64,000 bases of DNA from positions 4,626-68,625 of the forward strand of contig CAYXWN010000004.1 of the NCBI GenBank assembly GCA_964468815.1, written 5' to 3'. Below the pieces are notes generated by a model that searched no databases, had not been told where the DNA came from, and saw only the letters and a list, made by a program, of their open reading frames with translations. Source of the DNA: UMGS621 sp964468815. GTDB taxonomy: Bacteria > Bacillota > Clostridia > Christensenellales > Borkfalkiaceae. Numbering within the stretch: position 1 is the stretch's first letter; each line of letters opens with the position of its first letter. Below, piece after piece: positions 44,377-52,719 of this stretch. A program made the translations under genes and the position numbers.

Positions 44377-45268
44377 AAATACTTTCCACCTTTGCCATTA
44401 ACTTGTTCGTAACCACCGTAAACGCTCCTAAAATAATCGATAACATAAAGGACATTACGATTGCCCACCCCATGCGGTTCATTTTAAACGCATAGTTATA
44501 GATAATCAAACCGACCGGTCTTGTTTCCGGCATAGTACCGCCTTCCAACATAAAGAACATATCGAAAGATTTCATTCCGCCGACAAACGAAAGGACCAAA
44601 TTCATTTTGGTTGCCGAAATCGTCAACGGAAAAATAAAACGCCACAAAATCGTCCAGCGGTTTGCCCCGTCTATGGTTGCTCCTTCCAAAACCTCTTTGG
44701 AAACGGCGTTCATATTAACGAAGTATAAAACCATGGTAACGCCTACAAAACGCCACGTGTTTGCGATAATGATAGACCAAAACGCAATATTCGGATCGTT
44801 CAGCCAAAGAACCTGCTCCCAGCCGAGTAATCCCCAAATTTTTGCAAGCAAACCGACGTCGTATTCATAGATAAAACGCCACATGACGGCAACGACCGTA
44901 CTCGGTAAAACGCACGGAATGTACAACAAAACTCTGTACACCGATTGTAAGCGTTTTCCCATGGAATACAACAGATATGCAAGGAAAAAGCCTAAAACCG
45001 TTTGGAGAAGGGTAGAAATAAAGGAAAATTTCCCGGCAACCCAAATTCCGTTCCAAAAATCGCCTGCATATTCCGAAAACAGCCACACGTAATTTTGAAA
45101 ACTATTCCATTTCAAATTGGTAACGGTACCGCGTATTCCCGTAAAACTCAAAAAAAACGAAAACACAATCGGATATGCAATTAAACAGAGCACGCTGACG
45201 ATCGCAGGAATGGACATAACCCATCCGTAAATCGTCCGTTGCCTATTGAAAGCCTTCGTATTTAACAT
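44369..45268 (-). CDS. carbohydrate ABC importer permease, MalF type
   Basis: The 299-residue permease begins MLNTKAFNRQRTIYGW, with six expected membrane spans. The EAA loop is EVLEGATIDGANRWTILWRF (residues about 198-217). The start at 45268 has GAGAGG seven bases upstream; the longer reading to 45313 overlaps the binding-protein gene. It lies 16 bp after the binding protein and overlaps MalG by 8 bp, which is a tight operon. Confidence 0.95.
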   Translation of the reverse strand: MLNTKAFNRQRTIYGWVMSIPAIVSVLCLIAYPIVFSFFLSFTGIRGTVTNLKWNSFQNYVWLFSEYAGDFWNGIWVAGKFSFISTLLQTVLGFFLAYLLYSMGKRLQSVYRVLLYIPCVLPSTVVAVMWRFIYEYDVGLLAKIWGLLGWEQVLWLNDPNIAFWSIIIANTWRFVGVTMVLYFVNMNAVSKEVLEGATIDGANRWTILWRFIFPLTISATKMNLVLSFVGGMKSFDMFFMLEGGTMPETRPVGLIIYNYAFKMNRMGWAIVMSFMLSIILGAFTVVTNKLMAKVESIYE

Positions 45269-45284
45269 CGAGTCCTCTCTTTCT

Positions 45285-46781
45285 TTAACCGTTTGCCGTC
45301 GGCATTTCTGCAAGACACCACGCTTTATATGCCTCTATATTGGCGGTATTGCGCGTATAGGTGCTTTCAATAACCTTTTTAGCGGGATTATTATACATTA
45401 AATTCTTTAAAGCCGCGCCTAACTGCGTATATCTCTCTTTTACGATATCGAGTGCAGTTCCCTTCGAGTTGTCCCCCGAAGCGTAGTACGAAATGTTATC
45501 GCCGGTCGCATTCAACTTAGACGTAGCGTTATAATCGGGTACGAAATCGTACAACGCTGTAAACGTCATCGTTTCAACCATTTCTTGCTGTACCTTGTTT
45601 TCGTAGACAACGTTCTTGTTCGCCATAATCGAAAGCGTGCTGTCACTGAAAATCTGTTGCGCGGAATCGCTCAGCAAATATTCAACGAATTTTTTAGCCG
45701 CAGCCTTTTTCGTGCTAGAACTGGAAATACACCATCCGTCGTATCCGCCGTAAGAATAACCGTAGGTACTCTTATATCCGTCGATCGTATTGAAAACCGC
45801 GGGTGCGGGTAAAGTCATAACGCCAACCTCGAAATCCGCTTGATCGGTGATTTCGTTGAGCAAATTGTTATTGCACATTACCATTAAATAGTTTCCGTCG
45901 ATAAAGCCCTTTTCACTAGCGTCTTCACCGCCTGCGATCGGAGAATCGCCGAATACGCCCTTTCTGGTCCAATTTCTTAATTTTTCCATCGTCGCGGCGT
46001 ACGCTTCCCAATCCGTTTCATCTTGCGTCAATCTGCCCGTAAGATAGTTCGGATCTGTATACATTCCGGAAAGCACGTCGTAATATGCAAACAATGCTCT
46101 CCACATAAACATAAACGTTCCGTTCGTTCCGTACACTTTGAGGGGTGCAACGCCCAAATCCGCAGCAAGAATATTGGAAAGAAGTTGTTCAAAATCTTCT
46201 AACGTTTCCGGTTGTTCCCAACCATATTCTTTAAATACCGTTTTATTATAATAAATAACGAATCCGGTCGCACGGAAGGGAATATTATAATATCCGTCGC
46301 CGATTTTACCTAACTGCCATGCCTTTTCGTTCTTGAAAATAGACATAAATTCTTCATCGTTAATGAATTGATCGGACAAATCCGCAGCCATAAACTCTTC
46401 GCCTTCGATCAAAATTTCACGCATTTGGTGAGACCAATACGAGAAAACGTCGGGCATCGTGCCGCCCATCCAAGCGGCGTTGATCGCACTCATCATGTTG
46501 TTGTAATCAGTCGTAGAATACTCAACCTTGATAGAGGGATTTTCCTTGGTAAAGTTGGTCGCGATTTCATCAAACGCTTCCGCACATTCCGGCCAATAGT
46601 GCATAACGCGAATGGTTACGGGTTGTTGAACCACAGGGTCATCGCCGGGTGTTACGGGCTCTCCCCAATCTTCATTGCCATGCGATCCGCCGCCGCAGCC
46701 AACGAAGGCAAAGCAAGAAAGACACATGAGTAGCGCTATAATAAACGCCAAAGGTTTCAAAAATAGTTTTGCTTGATTCAT
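45285..46781 (-). CDS. extracellular sugar-binding lipoprotein of ABC importer
   Basis: The 498-residue MalE-like protein has a lipobox at Cys29 (FVGCGGG). It follows the family 1 binding-protein pattern (RVMHYWPECAEAFDEIATNF, then FTKENPSIKVEY and DVFSYWSHQM), with a C-terminal segment KKFVEYLLSDSAQQIFSD that is standard for the family. The start at 46781 opens the signal peptide and has AAGGG upstream. It heads the operon driven from the promoter near 47170, and the operon also encodes two GH13 enzymes, so a malto-oligosaccharide or related glucan fragment is the likely ligand. Confidence 0.93.
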   Translation of the reverse strand: MNQAKLFLKPLAFIIALLMCLSCFAFVGCGGGSHGNEDWGEPVTPGDDPVVQQPVTIRVMHYWPECAEAFDEIATNFTKENPSIKVEYSTTDYNNMMSAINAAWMGGTMPDVFSYWSHQMREILIEGEEFMAADLSDQFINDEEFMSIFKNEKAWQLGKIGDGYYNIPFRATGFVIYYNKTVFKEYGWEQPETLEDFEQLLSNILAADLGVAPLKVYGTNGTFMFMWRALFAYYDVLSGMYTDPNYLTGRLTQDETDWEAYAATMEKLRNWTRKGVFGDSPIAGGEDASEKGFIDGNYLMVMCNNNLLNEITDQADFEVGVMTLPAPAVFNTIDGYKSTYGYSYGGYDGWCISSSSTKKAAAKKFVEYLLSDSAQQIFSDSTLSIMANKNVVYENKVQQEMVETMTFTALYDFVPDYNATSKLNATGDNISYYASGDNSKGTALDIVKERYTQLGAALKNLMYNNPAKKVIESTYTRNTANIEAYKAWCLAEMPTANG

Positions 46782-47138
46782 TTTTTCCCTTTTCAACAAA
46801 GCCGATGGATTTTGAACGATGCGTTCAGCGACTTCGTTATAATTTTCTTTTCATTACACCGAACGATACAAATAAAACGTACTTTTCGGCTTATAACGGC
46901 TGTTTTTCTTATACATAACAAAATATAAATAAGAACGTTCTCGCTTCAAAATCGTCGTCACCCGATCGGCATTTGACAAACGTTTTTCACGATTTTTCCA
47001 ACCGTTTTCCGTAGCGTCGTGCGATCGGATTTTTCCCTTCAAGTCCGTCCAAACCGAAGCAAAAAATCCATCTTTTTTGAAAAATTCTTTCCGCAAAAGC
47101 CCCTGTTTTTTCGATCGCACATTGCTACTTTTTTGTTC
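46782..47138 (-). other. long untranslated leader before the binding-protein gene
   Basis: About 380 bases separate the expected transcription start near 47162 and the binding-protein ATG. The sequence has no recognised riboswitch. A half-site TTGCTAC (47122-47128) repeats the operator arm, and TATAAC near 46840 could be a second -10 box without a good -35. A GTG-started 88-codon frame (47120 to 46854) is open but has no ribosome site. Confidence 0.45.
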
Positions 47139-47154
47139 TGCTACTCGTGTAGCA
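47139..47154 (-). promoter_or_regulatory. LacI-type operator of the GH13/importer operon
   Basis: TGCTACTCGTGTAGCA is a 16-bp palindrome with central CG. Its core CTACTCGnGTAG is the same as at 31411-31426. It lies about 15 bases downstream of the -10 box, just after the start point, where a bound repressor would block transcription. The local LacI protein at 30342-31346 is the obvious candidate. Confidence 0.78.
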
Positions 47155-47169
47155 AACCTTTGTATCTAT

Positions 47170-47198
47170 ATAATATCATAAAATTTTCTGTCTGTCAA
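47170..47198 (-). promoter_or_regulatory. promoter of the GH13/importer operon
   Basis: Leftward TTGACA (47198-47193) and TATTAT (47175-47170) have a 17-base spacer and TGA before the -10. It is the best sigma-A promoter in this part of the window. The operon it drives seems to run to the terminators at 31631-31710, about 15.5 kb. Confidence 0.85.
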
Positions 47199-47312
47199 TA
47201 CCTTTTGAAAAATTTTTTGTTGATTTATCAAATCTTTTTTGTAAAAACAATTCAACGAAAAGCAAAACTTAAACAATCTTATTACGACTATAAAAAACAC
47301 TGATTTTTTTCA

Positions 47313-47351
47313 CAAAAAAACAAAAAGAACGGTCGATTTTTCCCGTTCTTT
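47313..47351 (-). terminator. second minus-strand terminator downstream of the Na/Pi gene
   Basis: AAAGAACGG (47324-47332) pairs with CCGTTCTTT (47343-47351). On the minus strand TTGTTTTTTTG follows. It lies about 100 bases past the terminator at 47446 and may be a back-up. No gene is seen between the two. Confidence 0.7.
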
Positions 47352-47445
47352 CCAGCCGGTTTTCGGTTTTAATATACAAATTATTCTACTCGATGTTAAA
47401 TTTTTTGCAAACACCGACGTAGCCGCGGATTTCCTTTTACATAAA

Positions 47446-47481
47446 AAAACGCCTCGAATGGAGTCAATCCATCGAAGCGTT
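47446..47481 (-). terminator. terminator of the Na/Pi cotransporter gene
   Basis: AACGC-TCGA-TGG pairs with CCA-TCGA-GCGTT around a 7-base loop, with two single-base bulges. Seven Ts follow on the minus strand. It is 13 bases from the stop at 47495. Confidence 0.85.
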
Positions 47482-47494
47482 CTCGTTTTCTGCC

Positions 47495-49168
47495 TTAAAT
47501 TCCTTGAATGGAAAACGCGACGTTCGTCATGTGGTCGCCGATTCGCTCGTAATCGCTCAACGTCTGCAAGTAAACAGAGCCGACGGAAGCCGTACAAATC
47601 CCCGCTTTGACGCGCTCGATATGGCGATCTTCCAATACCCTTTGCGCTTCGTCGACGCTTTCTTCTACGTCGTCCGCTTGAGGAAGAACGCTTTCGTCCA
47701 GTTCGGCGAACGCCTTCATCGTAAGTTCAAACAAGCGGTTCAAACGATTCAAAACGTCCCTCAACTCGCCTGCCGCGTCCGCGGAAAATTCCAACTCGCC
47801 GTCTTTCATTTTATAGGCGTATTCCATTACGTTTTCGGAATAATCGCCGATCCGTTCCAAATCGCTGACGACGTGATAATAGGTCGCGATCGTGCGTTCG
47901 TCTTTCCCGGAAAGTTGCACCGCCAACGTCTTGGTTAAAAACGCGGTGATCGTGCGGTTCATAAAGTTGAGTTTTTCTTCGTTTTTCTTGACCGTTTCGG
48001 TATTCTCAAATTTTCTGTCCAACAAAATCTCAGAAGCGAGATTCATATTCGTATACGCAAGATTCGCCATTTCCACGATAACAGTTTTCACTTGAGAAAC
48101 GGCGAGAGGAGGCGATTCGAGCAAACGCTCGTCTAACAGAGCACGTTGCTTTTTCTCGTCCTCACGAACCTTTTTGTCTGGTACGATCTTTGTAGCAATT
48201 TTAATCAACCAATTAATAAACGGCAAGAACACGATCACCATTACGACTTTGAAAATCGTATGAAAGTTAGCAACCATACGGGCAATGTTTCCGCCGCTGA
48301 TTACCGACACGAAATCGGTAATCTGATTCTGCCAAATCCAAAGCGGCGCTAAAAACAACAACGCACCGAAACAGTTGAACAAAAGATGAATGACTGCCGT
48401 CCGCTTCGCGTTGGTAGACGTACCGATACTCGAAAGCAGAGCCGTGACGCACGTTCCGATATTCGATCCGAGAATAATAAAAATGGACATTTCAAACGGC
48501 AATGCCGTTCCGAACGAAATCATAATCGCCGTCATTGCGGACGAACTTTGAATCAAAGCCGTCATAATCAATCCGATCAACATTGCGATCAACGGCATTA
48601 ACGAACTCTTCGCCGTCTGACGGAACAAAACGTCGAAAAACGGAACGAGATCCTTGCCGTTTTCCTCATAAATAATGGCTTTCAGAGAAACGCTCATGAT
48701 TTCCAAGCCGATAAAGATTAAACCCAATCCGACCAAAATATGCCCGATACAGTTAATCTTATCTCCTTTCAAGAAAATCGCCATGATCATTCCGATTGCC
48801 GCGATAAATGCAACGATCGCGGTAACGTTAACCGCACCGACGCTGTTTAACGAAACGATTTGCGCGGTAATCGTCGTACCGATATTCGCGCCCATGATAA
48901 CCGAAGTCGCTTGGAATAAATCCATCATGCCGATGTTGACGAAACCGACTAATATAACCGTCGTTGCGGCGGAACTCTGAATGATCGCTGTCGTGAGCGT
49001 TCCGACACCAACCCCGGCAAACCGATTGACCGTCATCTTACCCAACAAGGTCTTCATCTTGCTGCCGGCGGCATTTTCAAGATTCGCCCCCATAATCTTC
49101 ATGCCGTACATCAACAACGCAAGTCCGCCCAGTACGAAAAAGATATTCTCGTATAAATTATTACCCAT
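47495..49168 (-). CDS. Na+/phosphate cotransporter with PhoU-like domain
   Basis: The 557-residue protein has an N-terminal membrane part (about 1-330) with the duplicated QSSxA motif of the family: QSSAATTVILVGF near residue 64 and QSSSAMTAIMISFG near residue 207. The C-terminal 200 residues are helical and PhoU-like (VSDLERIGDYSENVMEYAYK and LSDYERIGDHMTNVAF), with the E-R-I-G-D repeat. It imports phosphate with sodium (NptA/YjbB type). The start at 49168 has GAGAGGA upstream. No PhoB-like regulator is nearby. Confidence 0.93.
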   Translation of the reverse strand: MGNNLYENIFFVLGGLALLMYGMKIMGANLENAAGSKMKTLLGKMTVNRFAGVGVGTLTTAIIQSSAATTVILVGFVNIGMMDLFQATSVIMGANIGTTITAQIVSLNSVGAVNVTAIVAFIAAIGMIMAIFLKGDKINCIGHILVGLGLIFIGLEIMSVSLKAIIYEENGKDLVPFFDVLFRQTAKSSLMPLIAMLIGLIMTALIQSSSAMTAIMISFGTALPFEMSIFIILGSNIGTCVTALLSSIGTSTNAKRTAVIHLLFNCFGALLFLAPLWIWQNQITDFVSVISGGNIARMVANFHTIFKVVMVIVFLPFINWLIKIATKIVPDKKVREDEKKQRALLDERLLESPPLAVSQVKTVIVEMANLAYTNMNLASEILLDRKFENTETVKKNEEKLNFMNRTITAFLTKTLAVQLSGKDERTIATYYHVVSDLERIGDYSENVMEYAYKMKDGELEFSADAAGELRDVLNRLNRLFELTMKAFAELDESVLPQADDVEESVDEAQRVLEDRHIERVKAGICTASVGSVYLQTLSDYERIGDHMTNVAFSIQGI

Positions 49169-49230
49169 AGATTCCTCTCTCGTAAATTTACCTATAATTT
49201 ACGCTTTCGTTACATTTACTTTACATATCT

Positions 49231-49259
49231 ATTTTACAAGTTTACCACTCATTCGTCAA
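49231..49259 (-). promoter_or_regulatory. promoter of the Na/Pi cotransporter gene
   Basis: Leftward TTGACG (49259-49254) and TAAAAT (49236-49231) have a 17-base spacer. The leader to the ATG is about 60 bases. Confidence 0.65.
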
Positions 49260-49270
49260 GCAATTTTAAT

Positions 49271-49310
49271 ACATAACGGAATTTTATAGATTACTAAAAT
49301 TTCGTTATGT
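49271..49310. repeat. inverted repeat upstream of the Na/Pi promoter
   Basis: ACATAACGGAATTTTA (49271-49286) and TAAAATTTCGTTATGT (49295-49310) are complementary at 15 of 16 positions, with an 8-base spacer. It sits just upstream of the -35 box, between the MreB-family terminator and the Na/Pi promoter. It could be an operator or a weak terminator. Confidence 0.6.
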
Positions 49311-49314
49311 TTTA

Positions 49315-49351
49315 CCAAACAAAAAAGGGGCTTCCCCCCTGCGGAAAGCCC
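49315..49351 (-). terminator. terminator of the ppx-maf-MreB operon
   Basis: GGGCTT (49328-49333) pairs with AAGCCC (49346-49351), extended by CC/GG with one bulged A. On the minus strand a T-run TTTTTTGTTT follows. It lies 12 bases past the stop at 49363. Confidence 0.85.
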
Positions 49352-49362
49352 GAAAAATTTTT

Positions 49363-50367
49363 TTAATTTTCTTTTAACCGAATCGCGCGTAAAAGCGACT
49401 CGTTGCCCAAAGCCGCTCCCGCTCCCAACATAACGGACATATCCGGCTCTGACGGAATATTCATCTGCATATTGAAAACTTTTCCGTAATAATCCTCTAA
49501 CCCGACGATCTCTGCTCCGCCGCCTGCAAGATAGATCCCTGCGTGACGGATATCAGCCGCGACCTCTGCCGGAAGTTTTGCGATAACGGCAAACGCGTAT
49601 TCCGCGATTTTGTCGTAAAAAAGTTTGATCGGATCGTAAATATCGTTTGCGGTAAGAGAAAGCGAACGGGGTTTGCCCGTATCTACGTCACGCCCGTTGA
49701 CGACGGTCGTCAAGCGGTCGTTTTGAAACAGACTGCCGATCTGCTTTTTCGTGCGTTCCGCAGTCAAAAGTCCCACTTGAAGTCCGAAATTTTCCGCAAT
49801 GTAATCTATTAACGCGCTGTCTAACAGATTGCCGCCGACGTTAATCGAAATTCCGGCGATGACGCCGCCCAAAGAAAGCGCGGCGATATTCGTGACGCCG
49901 CCGCCGATATCAATGACGAAGCACGGATTGGATTCGTTAATCGGAACGTTCTGTCCCAACGCGCAAAGCACGGGCGATTCCACAAAGTCCACGTCCACGA
50001 TTCCGCAACGATCCAAAACGCGCTCGTATTTTTTCAGCATCGCCACGTCCATTCCGCACGGAACGCTGACCAACGCGCTGCCGCCGCCGATTCCCGGTTT
50101 GTACTGAATCTTTTTCAAAAAATAAGAGAGCATGGCGGTCGCCAACTTCTCGTTGACAACCTCTCCCTCGAATACGGGGAAACTGATGCGCGTATTGTCC
50201 GCGGTTTTCCCGATGATGCGCTTTGCGTCCGTTCCGATCGCGCGGATTTGCCCGTCCGCGTCCGCACTCAACGCGACGACGCTCGGTTCGGCAAGTTGGA
50301 CGCCGCCGCCCAAGCGATATATCTTAGTCGTAGCAGAGCCTAAATCGACTGCAATTTTTACTCCCAT
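49363..50367 (-). CDS. MreB-family actin-like protein
   Basis: The 334-residue actin-fold ATPase has phosphate-1 DLGSATTKIY (residues about 8-17), EPSVVAL, phosphate-2 VIDIGGGVTNIAAL (near 143) and adenosine motif GIYLAGGGAEIVGLEDY (near 275). This is the MreB/Mbl pattern, although DLGSATTK replaces the usual DLGTANT and the N-terminal amphipathic helix is short. It probably guides cell-wall synthesis as filaments on the inner membrane. Its start overlaps maf by 10 bp, a common Firmicute arrangement. mreC and mreD are not next to it, so a paralogue such as Mbl or MreBH is possible. Confidence 0.85.
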   Translation of the reverse strand: MGVKIAVDLGSATTKIYRLGGGVQLAEPSVVALSADADGQIRAIGTDAKRIIGKTADNTRISFPVFEGEVVNEKLATAMLSYFLKKIQYKPGIGGGSALVSVPCGMDVAMLKKYERVLDRCGIVDVDFVESPVLCALGQNVPINESNPCFVIDIGGGVTNIAALSLGGVIAGISINVGGNLLDSALIDYIAENFGLQVGLLTAERTKKQIGSLFQNDRLTTVVNGRDVDTGKPRSLSLTANDIYDPIKLFYDKIAEYAFAVIAKLPAEVAADIRHAGIYLAGGGAEIVGLEDYYGKVFNMQMNIPSEPDMSVMLGAGAALGNESLLRAIRLKEN

Positions 50368-50918
50368 AAGCGTTTCTCCTCAAACACCTTTTTCAAGCGT
50401 TCCGTCGGAAGTCCCATGACGTTCGTCAAACTTCCCGTGACGCCCTCCACGGGCGTATCCGGATCTTGTACGCCGTAAGCCCCCGCCTTATCCATCGGTG
50501 CGCCCGTAGCGATATAAGAAGCGATCTCCTCCGCCGTCAGTTTGCGAAACTTCACCGCGGAACGGACCGCCTCGAAAACAGGCTCTCCTGCCCCTAACAA
50601 GCAATACCCGGTCCAAACGTCGTGAACGTTCCCCGAAAGCGTTGCGAGCATTTCCGCCGCTTCCGCCTCCGAACGGGGCTTGCCGAAAATCCTTCCGTTA
50701 AAACATACGACGGTATCGATGCCCAAAACCGTGCCGCCGTGCTTTTGATACACGTCCTCCGCCTTTTGTCGCGCAAGCGAAACCACCAAACGGTCGGGCG
50801 AAAGAGAGGGATCGACCACCTCTTCGATTTCGGACGGGATCTGTCTGAACGGACACCCCATACGGGTAAGCAAATCTCTTCGTCTCGGCGATTGACTCGC
50901 CAATATCAATTCTGTCAT
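50358..50918 (-). CDS. maf: Maf-family nucleoside triphosphate pyrophosphatase
   Basis: The 186-residue protein has the family signature LILASQSPRRRDLLTRMG (residues 4-21), a GIDTVV metal-binding segment (about 67), and the C-terminal AYGVQDPDTPVEGVTGSLTN VMGLP region typical of Maf/YhdE. These enzymes hydrolyse dTTP, UTP and modified nucleotides to monophosphates as house-cleaning; overproduction blocks septation in B. subtilis. The length is normal. It overlaps the MreB-family gene by 10 bp and starts 31 bp after the Ppx-type phosphatase. Confidence 0.93.
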   Translation of the reverse strand: MTELILASQSPRRRDLLTRMGCPFRQIPSEIEEVVDPSLSPDRLVVSLARQKAEDVYQKHGGTVLGIDTVVCFNGRIFGKPRSEAEAAEMLATLSGNVHDVWTGYCLLGAGEPVFEAVRSAVKFRKLTAEEIASYIATGAPMDKAGAYGVQDPDTPVEGVTGSLTNVMGLPTERLKKVFEEKRLWE

Positions 50919-50949
50919 TTACCGAAAGACGCCGCGTTACCGCGTTTCC

Positions 50950-52464
50950 TTATAATATTTCAAGATTCTTCTTGAATACCTTTCTGAAATCGCCGCCGAT
51001 ATTGAGCGCGGAATTGATTTCAAGAGCGGCGTCGCCCTCGACCTCGGTCTTCATGATGACCGAATCGCCCAAGATATCGCAATTGATTCCCTTAACAACG
51101 CCGGCCATACTCCGATCCAAAGCGTCCGCAATCCGCAACATCGTGCCCATTTTGCGTACCGCCTCTAAATCTTCGTCCGTGACGAGATCCTTGTATTTCT
51201 GCCACTCGGCGAGATTCACGTCCTCTAAACTGTTGTTCGCCGCGACAAAGGACGCCAAAACGAGATCGCGATGGGATAACCCGTTGATTTCCGAATTCAA
51301 AATTACGTAACCGCTGTTGTTTTCATATCCGTAATAGCGAACGCGCGTGCCGACGTCGTGCAACGTCGCCGCAACTTTCAAAATTTTCAAATGCTGACGA
51401 GGGAACTTGTGCAACACTCTCAATTGTTTGAACAACTGAACGGACAAATTCACCACTTGATCGGTATGTGCCTTGTTGCATTGGAAGAACTGCGTCAACG
51501 TATTGAGCGAGAATCCCAACACGTCCGTGATCGGCTTATCCACCGTTCCCGGAACGGCGTAATTAAAGATCAAGCCCGTACGAACGCCTGCCGCGCTGAT
51601 GACGATATTACCCAATTCCATGTACTTCTTGAACGCGTTGATCGCCGCAAGCGCGCTCGGCAAAATATCCGCTCTGCCCGAAGAAATTCCGCGAATCTTC
51701 TTCTTTTTATCCAGATCCAAACTCTTTAACAAATTATAAGTATGATTGAAATCCGCATCGTGTACCACGTAATTGTGGATCATGCGAACGGGATATTTTC
51801 TCATAATCTTGGAAATACGGCAAATGTTACGGAAAGAACCGCCGACGCCGATTAACTGTACTTCGGGATCGACGGTCTTTAACCAAGGAATTTGCGAAAG
51901 TTGCTCGGTGAAAAACTCTTCCACCTTTTGCGCCTGTTCCTCCGTCGTTAACCCGTCGTTCGCAAACAGTTCGGTCAACGTGATCGAACCGAACGGCAAC
52001 GTTTCGTGCGCCAACAGATTTCTGCGGTTGTAATAGACGATCTTCGTGCTGCCGCCGCCGATCTCCAAAATCAACCCCTTGGGAATATCCATCGTGTTGA
52101 TAACGCCCTTGTAGACGTACATCGCCTCTTCTTCCGCGCTCAATACGCGAAATTTAATTCCGCAAGTCGCGGCAACCTCGTCCAAAAAGCTGCGTTGATT
52201 TTTCGCATGGCGAACCGCCGCCGTCGCAACCGCGATGGTTTTCTCGATACCGTACGAATCGCAAAGTTTGCGGAACATCTTCAAAGTACGAATGGTTTCC
52301 TGAATCCGCGCGGGCTTCAAAAATCCGTCGCGCTCCATTCCCTCGCCAAGACGCGGCATCTCTTTCAACTGGTCAAGGACGATAAAATGACCGTCTTCCA
52401 ATATTTGAATAATCAAGAGTCTCGCCGTATTAGACCCGAGATCAATAATTGCTATTTTTTCCAA
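50950..52464 (-). CDS. ppx: exopolyphosphatase / guanosine pentaphosphatase (Ppx/GppA) with HD-like domain
   Basis: The 504-residue protein has the ASKHA ATPase-like fold of Ppx/GppA: AIIDLGSNTARLLI at the start, VATAAVRHAKN, SAEEEAMYVY, LEIGGGSTKIVY and LIGVGGSFRNI. Residues about 315-500 form an HD-type helical domain (LHDVGTRVRYYGYE). It degrades inorganic polyphosphate and perhaps (p)ppGpp. The likely start is the TTG at 52464 (AGGTGAGG just upstream); a GTG at 52473 is the alternative and would add three residues. It is the first gene of the operon with maf and the MreB-family gene. Confidence 0.92.
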   Translation of the reverse strand: MEKIAIIDLGSNTARLLIIQILEDGHFIVLDQLKEMPRLGEGMERDGFLKPARIQETIRTLKMFRKLCDSYGIEKTIAVATAAVRHAKNQRSFLDEVAATCGIKFRVLSAEEEAMYVYKGVINTMDIPKGLILEIGGGSTKIVYYNRRNLLAHETLPFGSITLTELFANDGLTTEEQAQKVEEFFTEQLSQIPWLKTVDPEVQLIGVGGSFRNICRISKIMRKYPVRMIHNYVVHDADFNHTYNLLKSLDLDKKKKIRGISSGRADILPSALAAINAFKKYMELGNIVISAAGVRTGLIFNYAVPGTVDKPITDVLGFSLNTLTQFFQCNKAHTDQVVNLSVQLFKQLRVLHKFPRQHLKILKVAATLHDVGTRVRYYGYENNSGYVILNSEINGLSHRDLVLASFVAANNSLEDVNLAEWQKYKDLVTDEDLEAVRKMGTMLRIADALDRSMAGVVKGINCDILGDSVIMKTEVEGDAALEINSALNIGGDFRKVFKKNLEIL

Positions 52465-52496
52465 CTTCCTCACCTTTTAAATTGATTTTTTCTTAA

Positions 52497-52525
52497 ATTA
52501 TACCACAAGATATTGTGTTTGTGAA
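52497..52525 (-). promoter_or_regulatory. promoter of the ppx-maf-MreB operon
   Basis: Leftward TTCACA (52525-52520) and TATAAT (52502-52497) have a 17-base spacer and TGG before the -10, so it is an extended -10 promoter. About 30 bases lie between it and the start codon. Confidence 0.8.
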
Positions 52526-52573
52526 TACCTTTTTCCAATTTTTGTGCAAATTTTTGTAAACTTTTTTTTAACA

Positions 52574-52616
52574 TAAAAACACCCCCTCAAAAACCTTTTT
52601 AAAAGGGGGGGTTTTT
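52574..52616 (-). terminator. terminator of the TSUP gene pair
   Basis: AAAAAC-A-CCCCCT pairs with AGGGGG-G-GTTTTT over about 12 base pairs with one mismatch. A T-rich tract follows on the minus strand. It lies about 105 bases past the stop at 52720; the gap holds only A/T-rich sequence. Confidence 0.8.
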
Positions 52617-52719
52617 CTTAAAAATGAAATAAATAATCGGAAGAATTTACAAAACAAAGATAACGTTTTTCATTTTTCACAAAAAAATTCAACATTTTAC
52701 GTTTGGGCATTTTGCACAA

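Noticed and set aside
46854..47120. 88-codon open frame in the leader of the binding-protein gene
   Set aside because: It starts with GTG, has no ribosome site, has no recognisable domain and lies in a probable untranslated leader.
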